Part shown: positions 24,010 through 31,815 of the stretch, in pieces
Layout: each line of letters begins with the position of its first letter
How positions within the stretch are numbered: the stretch's first letter is position 1
Assembly (NCBI GenBank): GCA_903842795.1
Contig: CAIMNJ010000002.1
Coordinates: forward strand, 1 to 50,817
Source: an uncultured bacterium
GTDB taxonomy: Bacteria; Patescibacteriota; Microgenomatia; UBA1400; PJMF01
Reading direction: 5' to 3'
DNA length: 50,817 nucleotides
The notes under the pieces: model-generated
What the model was told of the DNA's origin: nothing
Database searches by the model: none
The model's input: only the letters and a program-made list of their open reading frames with translations
Made by a program: the position numbers and the translations under genes

Positions 24010-24908
24010 TTCTTGTATTTGATTGCCATACCCAAAGCAATCGAAAAGAATGAGGCAATTAATAGTAAGAAGGTCGTTTCCACAGAACCAGAAGCTGGCA
24101 AAGTGTTGCTAGAGATTGTTGGAGTAGCAGTTGGCGTAATTGTTGGTGTTGGGGTGGGGGTAGGCGTCTTAGTTCCAGTTGGTGTAGGTGTTTTTGTGCC
24201 GGTTGGCGTTGTTGTACCAGTTGGCGTAGCAGTTGCAGTAATTGTGGCTGATGGTGTGGCGGTGATTGAAACAGTTACTGTTGCTGAAGGGGTAGCTGTC
24301 ACAGAAACAGTGATTGTGGCTGATGGCGTAGCAGTAACCGTTGCAGAAGGAGTCGCAGTTGGCGAAAGAGTCAGGGTTGCAGAGGGTGTGGCAGTTAAAC
24401 TAGGACTCAAAGTAACGGTTGGCGTGGCACAAGCCGTCATGGTTGTAGTCCAGGCACCTCCGGCACTTGGACAGCAATAATTCCTCCCTCCACAAGGCTC
24501 AATTCTGCCAGCGACATTACAAGTACTATCATTGGAAGAGCCATCTGATTCAGGTGGAGTACAGCTTCGCAGAACGCCATCATTACCGGGACATTGTTCT
24601 ACACAAGTAGTGGCTTCTTTTCTGTTATCTTGAGTATTTTTTAAAACAATTGAAGCAATAGTTACCCCAAGAATTAGGATTGCCAAGATAATCCCAGCAA
24701 TCTTGTAAGTTTTTTTCTTGCTCAATTCCTTTTCTGAAGGAAGACCAACCACTTCTTGAGTTACCTCCGCAGGCGGCTCAGTTGGGGTTGGAGCCGGAGT
24801 TGGCGCTGGTGGCACAACTGAAGGTGTGGGAGCAGGAGTTGACACAACAGGCTGACTGCCAATTTGATTGGCAGCACCAGAGGGACTAACTCCTGGTAGT
24901 TGTGGCAT
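24006..24908 (-). CDS. Stalked surface protein with LPxxG-type C-terminal sorting signal
   Basis: 300 residues in five parts. A Pro/Ala/Thr-rich head without signal peptide (1-60) comes first. A TM helix follows (about 69-90, [20 protein letters not shown]). Then a Cys-rich segment with ten Cys (about 100-165), probably outside and disulfide-bonded. Next is a stalk of Thr/Pro/Ser/Ala repeats (about 167-265, [13 protein letters not shown] units). The end is TLPASG, a hydrophobic helix and KYKN. The C-terminus has the layout of a sortase substrate. The stalk is encoded by imperfect tandem DNA repeats (about 24110-24400). No sortase gene lies in the window. Confidence 0.75.
   Translation of the reverse strand: MPQLPGVSPSGAANQIGSQPVVSTPAPTPSVVPPAPTPAPTPTEPPAEVTQEVVGLPSEKELSKKKTYKIAGIILAILILGVTIASIVLKNTQDNRKEATTCVEQCPGNDGVLRSCTPPESDGSSNDSTCNVAGRIEPCGGRNYCCPSAGGAWTTTMTACATPTVTLSPSLTATPSATLTLSPTATPSATVTATPSATITVSVTATPSATVTVSITATPSATITATATPTGTTTPTGTKTPTPTGTKTPTPTPTPTITPTATPTISSNTLPASGSVETTFLLLIASFFSIALGMAIKYKN
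24110..24420. repeat. Imperfect tandem repeats coding the Thr/Pro stalk
   Basis: Short degenerate units such as GTTGGCGTAG and GCTGATGGTG recur about every 18-42 bases (plus-strand view). They code TPSAT-like units on the minus strand and open a meaningless frame on the plus strand. Copy number could vary by slippage. Confidence 0.65.
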
Positions 24909-24966
24909 ACTTTAAGCATACTGGAAATAAAAAAAGATTGCAAAGAAGGATTTTGCTCAAAAGAGA

Positions 24967-24972
24967 TATAAT
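24967..24972 (+). promoter_or_regulatory. -10 of the hemW-like gene
   Basis: TATAAT ending ten bases before ATG 24983. Confidence 0.55.
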
Positions 24973-24982
24973 TAGCCGAGTA

Positions 24983-26077
24983 ATGAACTTATATTTGCAT
25001 TTTCCCTTTTGTCAACAAAAGTGTTTTTACTGTGATTTTGTTTCTCTTGGTCACCAAGAACATTTAATTGGCGAATACTGTGACGCTCTAAGCAAAGAGA
25101 TTGTGATCTATGGCGAAAAGTTTGGAAAACTCAAACTCGAAACCATTTATCTGGGCGGTGGCACTCCTTCCTTGGTAGAAACGGCTAATCTTGAAAAAGT
25201 TTTTACCGCCTTACACCAAAACTTCCAAATCACTCCACAAACAGAAATTACCATCGAAGCCAATCCTGATTCAGTCAGCAAGACCAAACTTCAAGCCTAC
25301 TTGAAAATGGGTATAAATCGCTTAAGCATGGGTGTTCAAGCCTGGCAAAATGATTTACTTAAGTTGATTGGCCGCACTTACCAGATAGAAGTTTTGCTCC
25401 AAGCTTATCAATGGGCAAGAGAAGTAGGTTTCACCAACATCAATCTTGATCTGATTTTTGCCCTACCAACTCAAACCAAAGCACAATGGCAAGAAAGCTT
25501 AACTCAAGTAATTGCTCTAAAACCAGAGCATATCGCTTGTTATAGCCTGGAATGGGACAATAATTCTATTTTTGCCCACCAATTGCGTCGTGGCAAAATG
25601 CGAACTGCTCCAGATACACTAGATCGTCAAATGTATCACTTGGCTTGCAAACAACTTGCTCAGGCTGGCTACGAACAATATGAGATCTCTAATTTTGCCA
25701 AAGCTGGTTTTGCCTGCAAACACAATGCTGATTTTTGGGCAGGCAAAGACTATTTAGGCTTAGGCGTTGCCGCCGCTTCCAAAATTGGCAATCGGGTTTT
25801 TGAAAACCAAAAAAACCTAAAGCTCTATTGTTCCCAACTTAATATTGGAAAGCTCTCTATTACTCAAACTGAAACATTAAACGCAGAAGAAGAACTAACC
25901 AATCGTATTGCTTTGGCACTGCGCACTAATGCTGGCGTGCCACAAAAATTGCTTAAAAAAGAGAAATTGGAAAAATTGGTTGCGCAAAAATTGCTCAAAA
26001 AAGAAACTGATTTTGTGGTCCTTACCAGCAAGGGCAGAGACTTACTGAATCAGATCACACTAGAGTTATTAGGATAG
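24983..26077 (+). CDS. hemW: HemW-like radical SAM protein (coproporphyrinogen III oxidase-like)
   Basis: 364 residues. The radical SAM cluster motif CQQKCFYCDF is near residues 12-21, with YLHFPFC before it as in HemW/HemN. GGGTPS (near 54) binds SAM, then EANPDS and GVQAWQ (the usual GVQS-F has Ala-Trp). YEISNFAKAG and CKHN...GLGVAAAS are typical of HemW. Family members are heme chaperones, not oxidases. No other heme genes are in the window, so the role here is open. I use ATG 24983, which puts the motif at the usual distance from the N-terminus. Confidence 0.9.
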   Translation: MNLYLHFPFCQQKCFYCDFVSLGHQEHLIGEYCDALSKEIVIYGEKFGKLKLETIYLGGGTPSLVETANLEKVFTALHQNFQITPQTEITIEANPDSVSKTKLQAYLKMGINRLSMGVQAWQNDLLKLIGRTYQIEVLLQAYQWAREVGFTNINLDLIFALPTQTKAQWQESLTQVIALKPEHIACYSLEWDNNSIFAHQLRRGKMRTAPDTLDRQMYHLACKQLAQAGYEQYEISNFAKAGFACKHNADFWAGKDYLGLGVAAASKIGNRVFENQKNLKLYCSQLNIGKLSITQTETLNAEEELTNRIALALRTNAGVPQKLLKKEKLEKLVAQKLLKKETDFVVLTSKGRDLLNQITLELLG

Positions 26078-26410
26078 TTCTGACCAGATTATTGATATAT
26101 TTATAATTCTCACTATTGACATTATAGGCTCTTAGGTATAGAATGCTTCTTGTTATCAATTGCTAATGGTGTCAAACGACACTTACTAAGCGGCTGATAA
26201 CAGCACATTCACATTGCACACGAAATAGAAATTTTTTTCTCTCTAATTTTGGAGGGTTTTTGACTCATTCGTAAAGCGACTTATATATAGGTTCTTTTAC
26301 GAGTGAGTCAAAGTTGAGGCTTCAAGCCTCAGCTATGACCACCAAAATCTGTCTCTGGATGACACAAACTCCAGACCACCAGATGACCTCTCGGTGGAAA
26401 GTGAGAAGAA
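26078..26410 (+). promoter_or_regulatory. Promoter and structured leader of the GC-rich gene
   Basis: This 333-base gap has the best sigma-70-like promoter of the window: TTGACA (26116-26121), a 17-base spacer, TAGAAT (26139-26144). The transcript start near 26151 coincides with the first of three hairpins: TGTTATCA/TGATAACA (26151-26158 with 26195-26202), which encloses GTGTC-AAAC-GACAC. The second is an 18-bp stem with two G-T pairs (26259-26276 with 26295-26312). The third is TGAGGC/GCCTCA (26315-26331). A short frame of 31 codons (26335-26430) overlaps the gene start. No known riboswitch was recognised. Confidence 0.65.
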
Positions 26411-26938
26411 ATGGCCAAGAAGAATCGTAAGAACCGCTCGGAAATGAAGCCCTGGCAGATCATCGCCAATGACATCTCCCGCTCTGTGGACGCTGTTGTC
26501 CGCGGCAAACTGGACGTCGAAGACGCCAAGGAGATGATCCTGGAAGGTCTCGCCTCCTTCGAACCCAGCAAGGAACGCACCGCGTGGCTGAAAGCCAACC
26601 TGCCCGAATTTGCCGCCCTCGGCGACAAATCCCGCACCCGCGCCAGCACCATCACTGCGATGCAGGAAGAAATCGACTCGCTCTACATGACGATCGAATT
26701 CATCCGCAAGAACCTGCTCGGCAAGCACGGCAACACCGACAAGTTGCGTGTTCTGCAGGCTTCTGCCCTCGAAAGCGCCCCCGCCATGATCGCCGCCGCC
26801 CAGGAAGACCTCCTGCAGGCTCGCATCTTCGCGAAGGGCTCTGAAGGTCTCGGACTCGTCCTGGACAAGGGCGTGGAAGGACTGGCCCGCAAGTTGGTCG
26901 TCAACACCAAGGTGGAAATCACCGAAGAAGAGGACTAA
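26411..26938 (+). CDS. Hypothetical protein in GC-rich, foreign-looking DNA
   Basis: 175 residues, not recognised. It is highly charged and mostly helical: a basic start (MAKKNRKNRSEMKPWQ), helices through 20-160 and an acidic end (EITEEED). There are no Cys, no signal peptide and no TM. Base composition is very unlike the rest: a 60-base sample at 26461 is about 60 percent G+C, with third positions nearly all G or C, while neighbours prefer A or T. GTGAGAAG lies upstream as a weak Shine-Dalgarno. It has its own promoter, long leader and strong terminator, so it is a self-contained unit. Recent transfer, or selection for high expression with biased codons, are both possible. Confidence 0.8.
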   Translation: MAKKNRKNRSEMKPWQIIANDISRSVDAVVRGKLDVEDAKEMILEGLASFEPSKERTAWLKANLPEFAALGDKSRTRASTITAMQEEIDSLYMTIEFIRKNLLGKHGNTDKLRVLQASALESAPAMIAAAQEDLLQARIFAKGSEGLGLVLDKGVEGLARKLVVNTKVEITEEED

Positions 26939-26973
26939 TCCTCCTCGCAAGCCAAGTTTCGTGTAACAATGTG

Positions 26974-27003
26974 AAAAAGGCGCTCCGCAAGGGGCGCCTT
27001 TTT
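26974..27003 (+). terminator. Strong intrinsic terminator of the GC-rich gene
   Basis: AAAAAGGCGC pairs with GCGCCTTTTT, extended by T-G, C-G and C-G pairs to a 13-bp stem closed by a GCAA tetraloop (26987-26990), with a T tract at the end. The strongest terminator in the window. Confidence 0.92.
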
Positions 27004-27093
27004 CCATTCTAGAGGACTTTTTGCCTTCAAATCTACTTTAATTCGCATTTAATTTGCTTGTTTTTCACATAGATGGTTTAATAATTGCTTAAC

Positions 27094-27480
27094 ATGACAA
27101 AGAAAATCCTAATCGTTGAAGATGATGAATTACAAAGGAGCATACTCCGCAACAATCTTTCCCAAAAAGGTTTTATCACTTTGGAAGCTGCTGATGGAGC
27201 AGATGGTCTAGATATTGCTCTTCATCAACACCCAGATGTAATTTTAACTGATGTGCGCATGCCAAATCTTGATGGGATGGCCATGATTCACAAATTACGT
27301 CAAGATGATTGGGGCAAAAAAGCTTCCATAATTATTTTGACCAATTACGACAATACCGATGAACAACTAGCTCAAATCGTGGTCGATCATCCTTCTTATT
27401 ACCTCATTAAGGTTAATAATTCACTTGAAGATATTAGTGAAAAAATCCAAGCAGTCTTGGAAAATGCAGAGATAAATTAA
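27094..27480 (+). CDS. Single-domain response regulator (CheY-like receiver)
   Basis: 128 residues, only a receiver domain. Acid pair VEDDE at residues 8-12, phospho-acceptor Asp in ILTDVRMPN near 53, Thr/Asn in ILTNYD near 83 and the conserved Lys in YLIKVN near 107. No DNA-binding output is present, so it works by protein interaction or as a phosphorelay step. The histidine kinase is not in the window. The start is ATG 27094 eight bases after an AATAAT element. It shares its stop TTAA with the SHMT-like gene. Confidence 0.92.
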   Translation: MTKKILIVEDDELQRSILRNNLSQKGFITLEAADGADGLDIALHQHPDVILTDVRMPNLDGMAMIHKLRQDDWGKKASIIILTNYDNTDEQLAQIVVDHPSYYLIKVNNSLEDISEKIQAVLENAEIN

Positions 27481-28706
27481 CTATCAAAAGAGTAGTGAAT
27501 TTTCTGGAATTTTTCATTTAGAGCTTGCACTTGTTTTTTGACATCATCATCACTCAAGGCTCGATCCATCAATTTAGCAATTACTTTCATCTCAACTTCT
27601 TTCATTCCACGACGAGTCACCTCAGCTGTACCAAGTCGCATGTATAGCTGACCATCTTTGGTTAGTTCGGTATTTTCAAAATTGGTAACAATTTGATTGA
27701 CAATTAAGCGACGATAAAGCGCCAAGCGCTCAGTTTTTTGGTGCAAAAAAACATGTGTTTGGTGATTTTCTGAGTAACGGCTGGTGTTTGCCTTGCGCAC
27801 CTGATACCCCAAAGCAGCAAAAGCCTCACCTAAAGCATTAGAGTTGGCAATAATTTGCTTGGCGTATTCTTGACCAAACTCCTGCATTTCCAAGATTGCC
27901 ACTGACAAGGCAATTAAATGAGTAAGATGAGGACTAGAGTAGAGACAACCATTGATAATTGAATTAGCCTTATCCGCCAAATCCTGATCACGAAAAGCGA
28001 TCATGCCTTTGTGTGGACCTGGCAAAGTTTTATGTGTGTTGGCACAAATTACATCTGCACCTTCAGCGAAAGGATTTTGAAATTGCTGACCCATGATCAG
28101 ACCCATGGTGTGACTGGCATCGTAAATGATAATGACCTGTTCACCGACAGCTTGACGCAACTCGCGCAAATTATGAGGATTAAGATAGTAGGAAACATCA
28201 AGATAAATGGCTTTGACTTGGTGTTTTTGGCAATTTTCAGCAATTCTGGCCACGTCAAACTGCAACTTTTCATAATTATAATCAGCAAAAATGTGCCCAC
28301 GACCCACTCTTTCCAGAATACCTTTAGTGGCAAAGTGACCACCATTTTCAAGGGGTACAGTCATCACCATTTCTCCAGGCTCAGTGGTAGCTAGAATGGT
28401 ACTCATCATGGCATGCACTCCAGAGAGAACACTTAAATTGACGCTGGCCGCCCCAAGCATTTGGCAAGCGGCTTTTTCTGCAGCGGAAATCAAATCTGCA
28501 ATACCTTGATGAGCTAAGCCGGTAAAATGGCCAAAGTCTCTAATTTCATTCTGACCACCACCCATGAAATATCGTTCCGCCAGTTTGGAACCCAAAAACT
28601 GGCTAGCAGTTTTACTCATTTGGTTCTCATTGGCAGTAAGATGAAGGAAATTTTGATTACGAACCTCTTCAGCCTTGATAGTTTGTAGGAGGGAGTCAAT
28701 TTGCAT
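27477..28706 (-). CDS. Serine hydroxymethyltransferase-like PLP enzyme (divergent)
   Basis: 409 residues, fold-type I PLP enzyme. The opening HLTANENQMS matches the SHMT LTASENxxS motif. YDASHTMGLI holds the PLP-ring Asp and His. The Schiff-base Lys is in ANTHKTLPGPHKG near residue 225, and the C-terminus has MRLGTAEVTRRGM. Compared with GlyA, the substrate Tyr region (YAEGYPG) reads RYFMGGG, so glycine/serine interconversion is likely but other aldolase activities are possible. It is an orphan gene with a TATAAT ending seven bases before the ATG. Confidence 0.8.
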   Translation of the reverse strand: MQIDSLLQTIKAEEVRNQNFLHLTANENQMSKTASQFLGSKLAERYFMGGGQNEIRDFGHFTGLAHQGIADLISAAEKAACQMLGAASVNLSVLSGVHAMMSTILATTEPGEMVMTVPLENGGHFATKGILERVGRGHIFADYNYEKLQFDVARIAENCQKHQVKAIYLDVSYYLNPHNLRELRQAVGEQVIIIYDASHTMGLIMGQQFQNPFAEGADVICANTHKTLPGPHKGMIAFRDQDLADKANSIINGCLYSSPHLTHLIALSVAILEMQEFGQEYAKQIIANSNALGEAFAALGYQVRKANTSRYSENHQTHVFLHQKTERLALYRRLIVNQIVTNFENTELTKDGQLYMRLGTAEVTRRGMKEVEMKVIAKLMDRALSDDDVKKQVQALNEKFQKIHYSFDS

Positions 28707-28713
28707 ATGACAA

Positions 28714-28719
28714 ATTATA
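28714..28719 (-). promoter_or_regulatory. -10 of the SHMT-like gene
   Basis: TATAAT on the minus strand ending seven bases before ATG 28706. Confidence 0.65.
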
Positions 28720-28741
28720 TACCAAAATTGAGTTACCAGAT

Positions 28742-28770
28742 TTGACGTAATAAAAAATATATCCTATAAT
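28742..28770 (+). promoter_or_regulatory. Promoter of the 28779 gene
   Basis: TTGACG (28742-28747), 17 bases, TATAAT (28765-28770), then eight bases to the ATG. A textbook promoter placed so that transcription starts at the start codon. Confidence 0.8.
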
Positions 28771-28778
28771 ATAAAGAT

Positions 28779-29333
28779 ATGGGAGAAATAGCAAAGATTC
28801 TTGGAAAAATGCCACAGGAAAAAATAGATGATCCAGTCTGTTTTCCTGCATGCAATAACGCTGAATTTAAGTGGCTACTAACAGCTAGCGATGCTGCCGT
28901 GAATAGAATTAGCGTAGCTCAAAAAAGCTTACAGCTTCATGGAGAATCATATACCGCTAAAGTATTAACATTGCCCAAACCAATGCGCTACGGAGAACCA
29001 ACATCTCTGATTCTAAGAGCAGATTCCACTCCAGAATTAGAGGGAATGATATTAGGCTCTTCTCCAACAAAAGTTTGTAGACCAATTTTCCGAGATGCAA
29101 AATACGTTATGACTGGCTCTTCTGAGTCCAAACGTCTCAGAGCAAATCTTGAATATTTATCTTTAGAATATCCTACTTCGGATGGAATTTTTCTTCAGTC
29201 TTTTATCACCTTGCTATCTATGGCAAGCATAGAGATAGGAGACAATTTTATTGAAAACATCAACTCATTTTCTGACTGGCTTATCAGTGAACACCCATCA
29301 GTCGCAAGCAGTATTTGGGGAATGTTGCAATAA
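28779..29333 (+). CDS. Hypothetical protein
   Basis: 184 residues, not recognised. Soluble mixed alpha/beta, with three Cys (CFPAC and VCRP) and a central strand-rich part (TSLILRADSTPELEGM). The C-terminal third is helical (FLQSFITLLSMASIEIG). It has a clean promoter and ends three bases before the convergent tRNA-His. Confidence 0.75.
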   Translation: MGEIAKILGKMPQEKIDDPVCFPACNNAEFKWLLTASDAAVNRISVAQKSLQLHGESYTAKVLTLPKPMRYGEPTSLILRADSTPELEGMILGSSPTKVCRPIFRDAKYVMTGSSESKRLRANLEYLSLEYPTSDGIFLQSFITLLSMASIEIGDNFIENINSFSDWLISEHPSVASSIWGMLQ

Positions 29334-29336
29334 ATG

Positions 29337-29411
<75 letters not shown>

Positions 29412-29438
29412 GTTTTATTAATTTGCCTCAATCAAATG

Positions 29439-29512
29439 TATGCTGGGTGGGATTCGAACCCACGACCTACTGCTTAGAAGGCAGTTGCTCTATCCAGCTG
29501 AGCTACCAGCAC
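29439..29512 (-). tRNA. tRNA-Arg (TCT)
   Basis: 74 nt. Acceptor GTGCTGG/CCAGCAT with a G-U pair at 1-72, anticodon stem ACTGC/GCAGT with loop CTTCTAA (anticodon TCT), T arm GGTTCGAATCC. It lies 27 bases upstream of tRNA-His and is likely co-transcribed. Confidence 0.95.
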
Positions 29513-29573
29513 GTAACAACCAAAGAACACGAGGAATTATAAGGAAAACAGAGTAAAAAGTCCAGACTTGGTA

Positions 29574-29610
29574 TATAATTGAGCGCTTAGCAAAAAGCCA
29601 AAAATAAAAT
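29574..29610 (+). promoter_or_regulatory. Tandem -10 elements of uvrB
   Basis: TATAAT (29574-29579) would give a leader of about 30 bases. TAAAAT (29605-29610) ends six bases before ATG 29617 and would give a leaderless mRNA. Confidence 0.55.
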
Positions 29611-29616
29611 AGATAA

Positions 29617-31731
29617 ATGCAATTTAAACTACATTCAAATTACCAACCAACTGGCGATCAACCTCAAGCAATTGAGTCTTTGGTAACTGGCCTCAAGAAT
29701 AAAATTGAAGATCAGGTTTTACTTGGTGTGACTGGTTCTGGCAAAACCTTCACCATTGCCAATGTTATTGAACGTACTCAAAAACCAACTCTAGTTATTG
29801 CCCATAACAAAACTCTAGCTGCTCAACTTTATCAAGAACTACGCGATTTCTTTCCAGAAAACGCTGTGTCTTATTTTGTTTCCTATTACGATTATTACCA
29901 GCCAGAAGCCTATATCCCCAGCAGTGATACCTACATCGAAAAAGAAGCTACCATCAATGAAGAAATAGATAAATTACGCTTAGCTGCCACCACTCACTTA
30001 ATGACCAGACAAGATGTAATCATTGTTGCTTCTGTCTCCTGCATATATTCACTTGGCTCGCCAGTTGATTACAGCCGCTTCATTTTGGAAATTGTCGAAG
30101 GAGAATTGATTAAGCGTGAAAGCCTGCTTTTGCAACTTAGCAATCTACAATATGAGCGCAGCAACACCGATCTATTGCGCGGCACTTATCGCTTGCGTGG
30201 TGATGTCATCCAACTCTGGCCAGCCTATCAAGACACTGCTTTGAGAATTGAAACTTTGGAAGACAAAATCATCAGCATCAAAGATATTGATCCAATTTCT
30301 GGCAGCATTGTCGAAAAAGAGCAAAATAAATTCTACAAAAATAAAATGGCTTTAATTTATCCAGCCAAACACTATGTGGTGGAAAGCAAAAGTCAGAAAG
30401 AAAATATCGCCATAATCCGTCAAGACATGGCAAACAGAGTAGAAGAACTTAAAAAAGAAGGTAAGACCGTTGAAGCCTATCGCTTGGAACATAAAGTAAA
30501 TTACGATTTGGAAATGATTGAAGAATTTGGCTCAGTCAATGGCATAGAAAATTACTCTCGTTATTTTGATGGCCGTCAAGAGGGTGAAGCACCATATACT
30601 CTAATGGATTATTTCAAATACAACCAAGAAAAATTTGGGCTTGATTCTTTTTTGACCGTCATTGATGAAAGTCACATTAGTTTGCCACAAATCAAGGGCA
30701 TGTATTTTGGGGATCGATCCCGCAAGGAAACCCTCATTAATTACGGCTTTCGTTTGCCCAGTGCCATCGACAATCGCCCTCTGCAATTACATGAATTTTT
30801 GCAAAGGAAGCAACAAACTATTTATGTTTCTGCCACTCCCAACGAATGGGAAATTAAGAGAAGTAAAGAGCAAATTGTTGAGCAACTAATTCGCCCAACA
30901 GGTCTGCTTGATCCAAAAATTGAAATTCGCCCAACCAGCAACCAAATTGAAAATTTAGCAGTAGAAATTATTGAGCGCAAGAAACTTGGCCAAAGAGTTT
31001 TGGTCACTACCTTGACCAAAAAAATGGCTGAAGCCCTTAGCGATTATTTAAACGATCCAGAAAAAATTGGCAAATTGGTCAAAAAATATTTTCAGGGTCA
31101 AGAAATTCCTTTTCCACAAGTTGCATATCTGCACTCTGATGTGGAAACTCTCGATCGTAGCGACATTTTGGATGACCTACGTAATGGTAAATATGATGTT
31201 TTGGTTGGCATTAATTTATTGCGTGAAGGCTTGGATCTACCAGAAGTTAGTTTGGTGGCAATTCTTGATGCCGACAAAGAAGGCTTTTTGCGCTCCGCTA
31301 CTTCGCTTATTCAAACTATGGGGCGCGCCGCCCGCCACGTCGACGGTCGCGTCATCTTGTACGCTGACAGAATTACTCGCTCCATGGATATTGCTATCAA
31401 AGAAACAGAGAGGCGCCGCGCCACTCAAGAAGAATACAATTTGCAACACGGCATTACACCTCAAGGCATCAATAAACCGATCCGCGAGAAACTAATGCAG
31501 CGCAAAAGCAAAGACGAACAGAACAAAGAAAACAAAAAAAGTATTTTGCTCAAAATTTCCAATAAAGAACAACTCAACCTCATGGCGATCAATCCAGAGG
31601 AGCTTACTCCTGGAGAAAAACAGGGGCTGATCAAAAAATTACGCACACAAATGAAAAAAGCTGCCAACGACCAAGATTTTGAGTTGGCGGCGATTATTCG
31701 TGACAAAATTGCTGAAATTGAAAACGTTTAG
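29617..31731 (+). CDS. uvrB: Excinuclease ABC subunit B
   Basis: 704 residues, full length. The damage-verifying helicase-like subunit of nucleotide excision repair. Walker A GVTGSGKT near residue 38, the beta-hairpin YYDYYQPEAYIP near 91, DEAD-like VIDESH near 350, motif V/VI GINLLREGLDLPE and QTMGRAARH. The C-terminal UVR domain (about 665-704, LRTQMKKAANDQDFELAAIIRD) is shown in part as DQDFELAAIIRDKI and binds UvrA/UvrC. It heads the uvrB-uvrA-(transglutaminase-like)-uvrC cluster. Confidence 0.97.
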   Translation: MQFKLHSNYQPTGDQPQAIESLVTGLKNKIEDQVLLGVTGSGKTFTIANVIERTQKPTLVIAHNKTLAAQLYQELRDFFPENAVSYFVSYYDYYQPEAYIPSSDTYIEKEATINEEIDKLRLAATTHLMTRQDVIIVASVSCIYSLGSPVDYSRFILEIVEGELIKRESLLLQLSNLQYERSNTDLLRGTYRLRGDVIQLWPAYQDTALRIETLEDKIISIKDIDPISGSIVEKEQNKFYKNKMALIYPAKHYVVESKSQKENIAIIRQDMANRVEELKKEGKTVEAYRLEHKVNYDLEMIEEFGSVNGIENYSRYFDGRQEGEAPYTLMDYFKYNQEKFGLDSFLTVIDESHISLPQIKGMYFGDRSRKETLINYGFRLPSAIDNRPLQLHEFLQRKQQTIYVSATPNEWEIKRSKEQIVEQLIRPTGLLDPKIEIRPTSNQIENLAVEIIERKKLGQRVLVTTLTKKMAEALSDYLNDPEKIGKLVKKYFQGQEIPFPQVAYLHSDVETLDRSDILDDLRNGKYDVLVGINLLREGLDLPEVSLVAILDADKEGFLRSATSLIQTMGRAARHVDGRVILYADRITRSMDIAIKETERRRATQEEYNLQHGITPQGINKPIREKLMQRKSKDEQNKENKKSILLKISNKEQLNLMAINPEELTPGEKQGLIKKLRTQMKKAANDQDFELAAIIRDKIAEIENV

Positions 31732-31815
31732 CTCGATTTTCATGACTCACCTGTGAAACTCACTCTTAGGTAGAAATTTGCTTGCTTTTGCGCTATAATC
31801 TTGGGCTCACATCTT

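Noticed and set aside
24110..24420. CRISPR-like array
   Set aside because: The repeats are short, degenerate and codon-phased inside a protein stalk, with no constant repeat and unique spacers. No cas genes are in the window.
24013..24480. A 155-codon plus-strand frame rich in Val-Gly repeats
   Set aside because: It is the mirror of the Thr/Pro/Ser stalk repeats of the minus-strand surface protein, has low complexity and no initiation signal.
26259..26312. Terminal inverted repeats of an insertion sequence
   Set aside because: The two arms are only 18 bases apart and form a hairpin. No transposase or target duplication flanks the GC-rich cassette.
26333..27007. A 224-codon open frame on the minus strand opposite the GC-rich gene
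   Set aside because: GC-rich coding DNA leaves antisense frames open by chance. The promoter, terminator and codon bias all point to the plus-strand gene.
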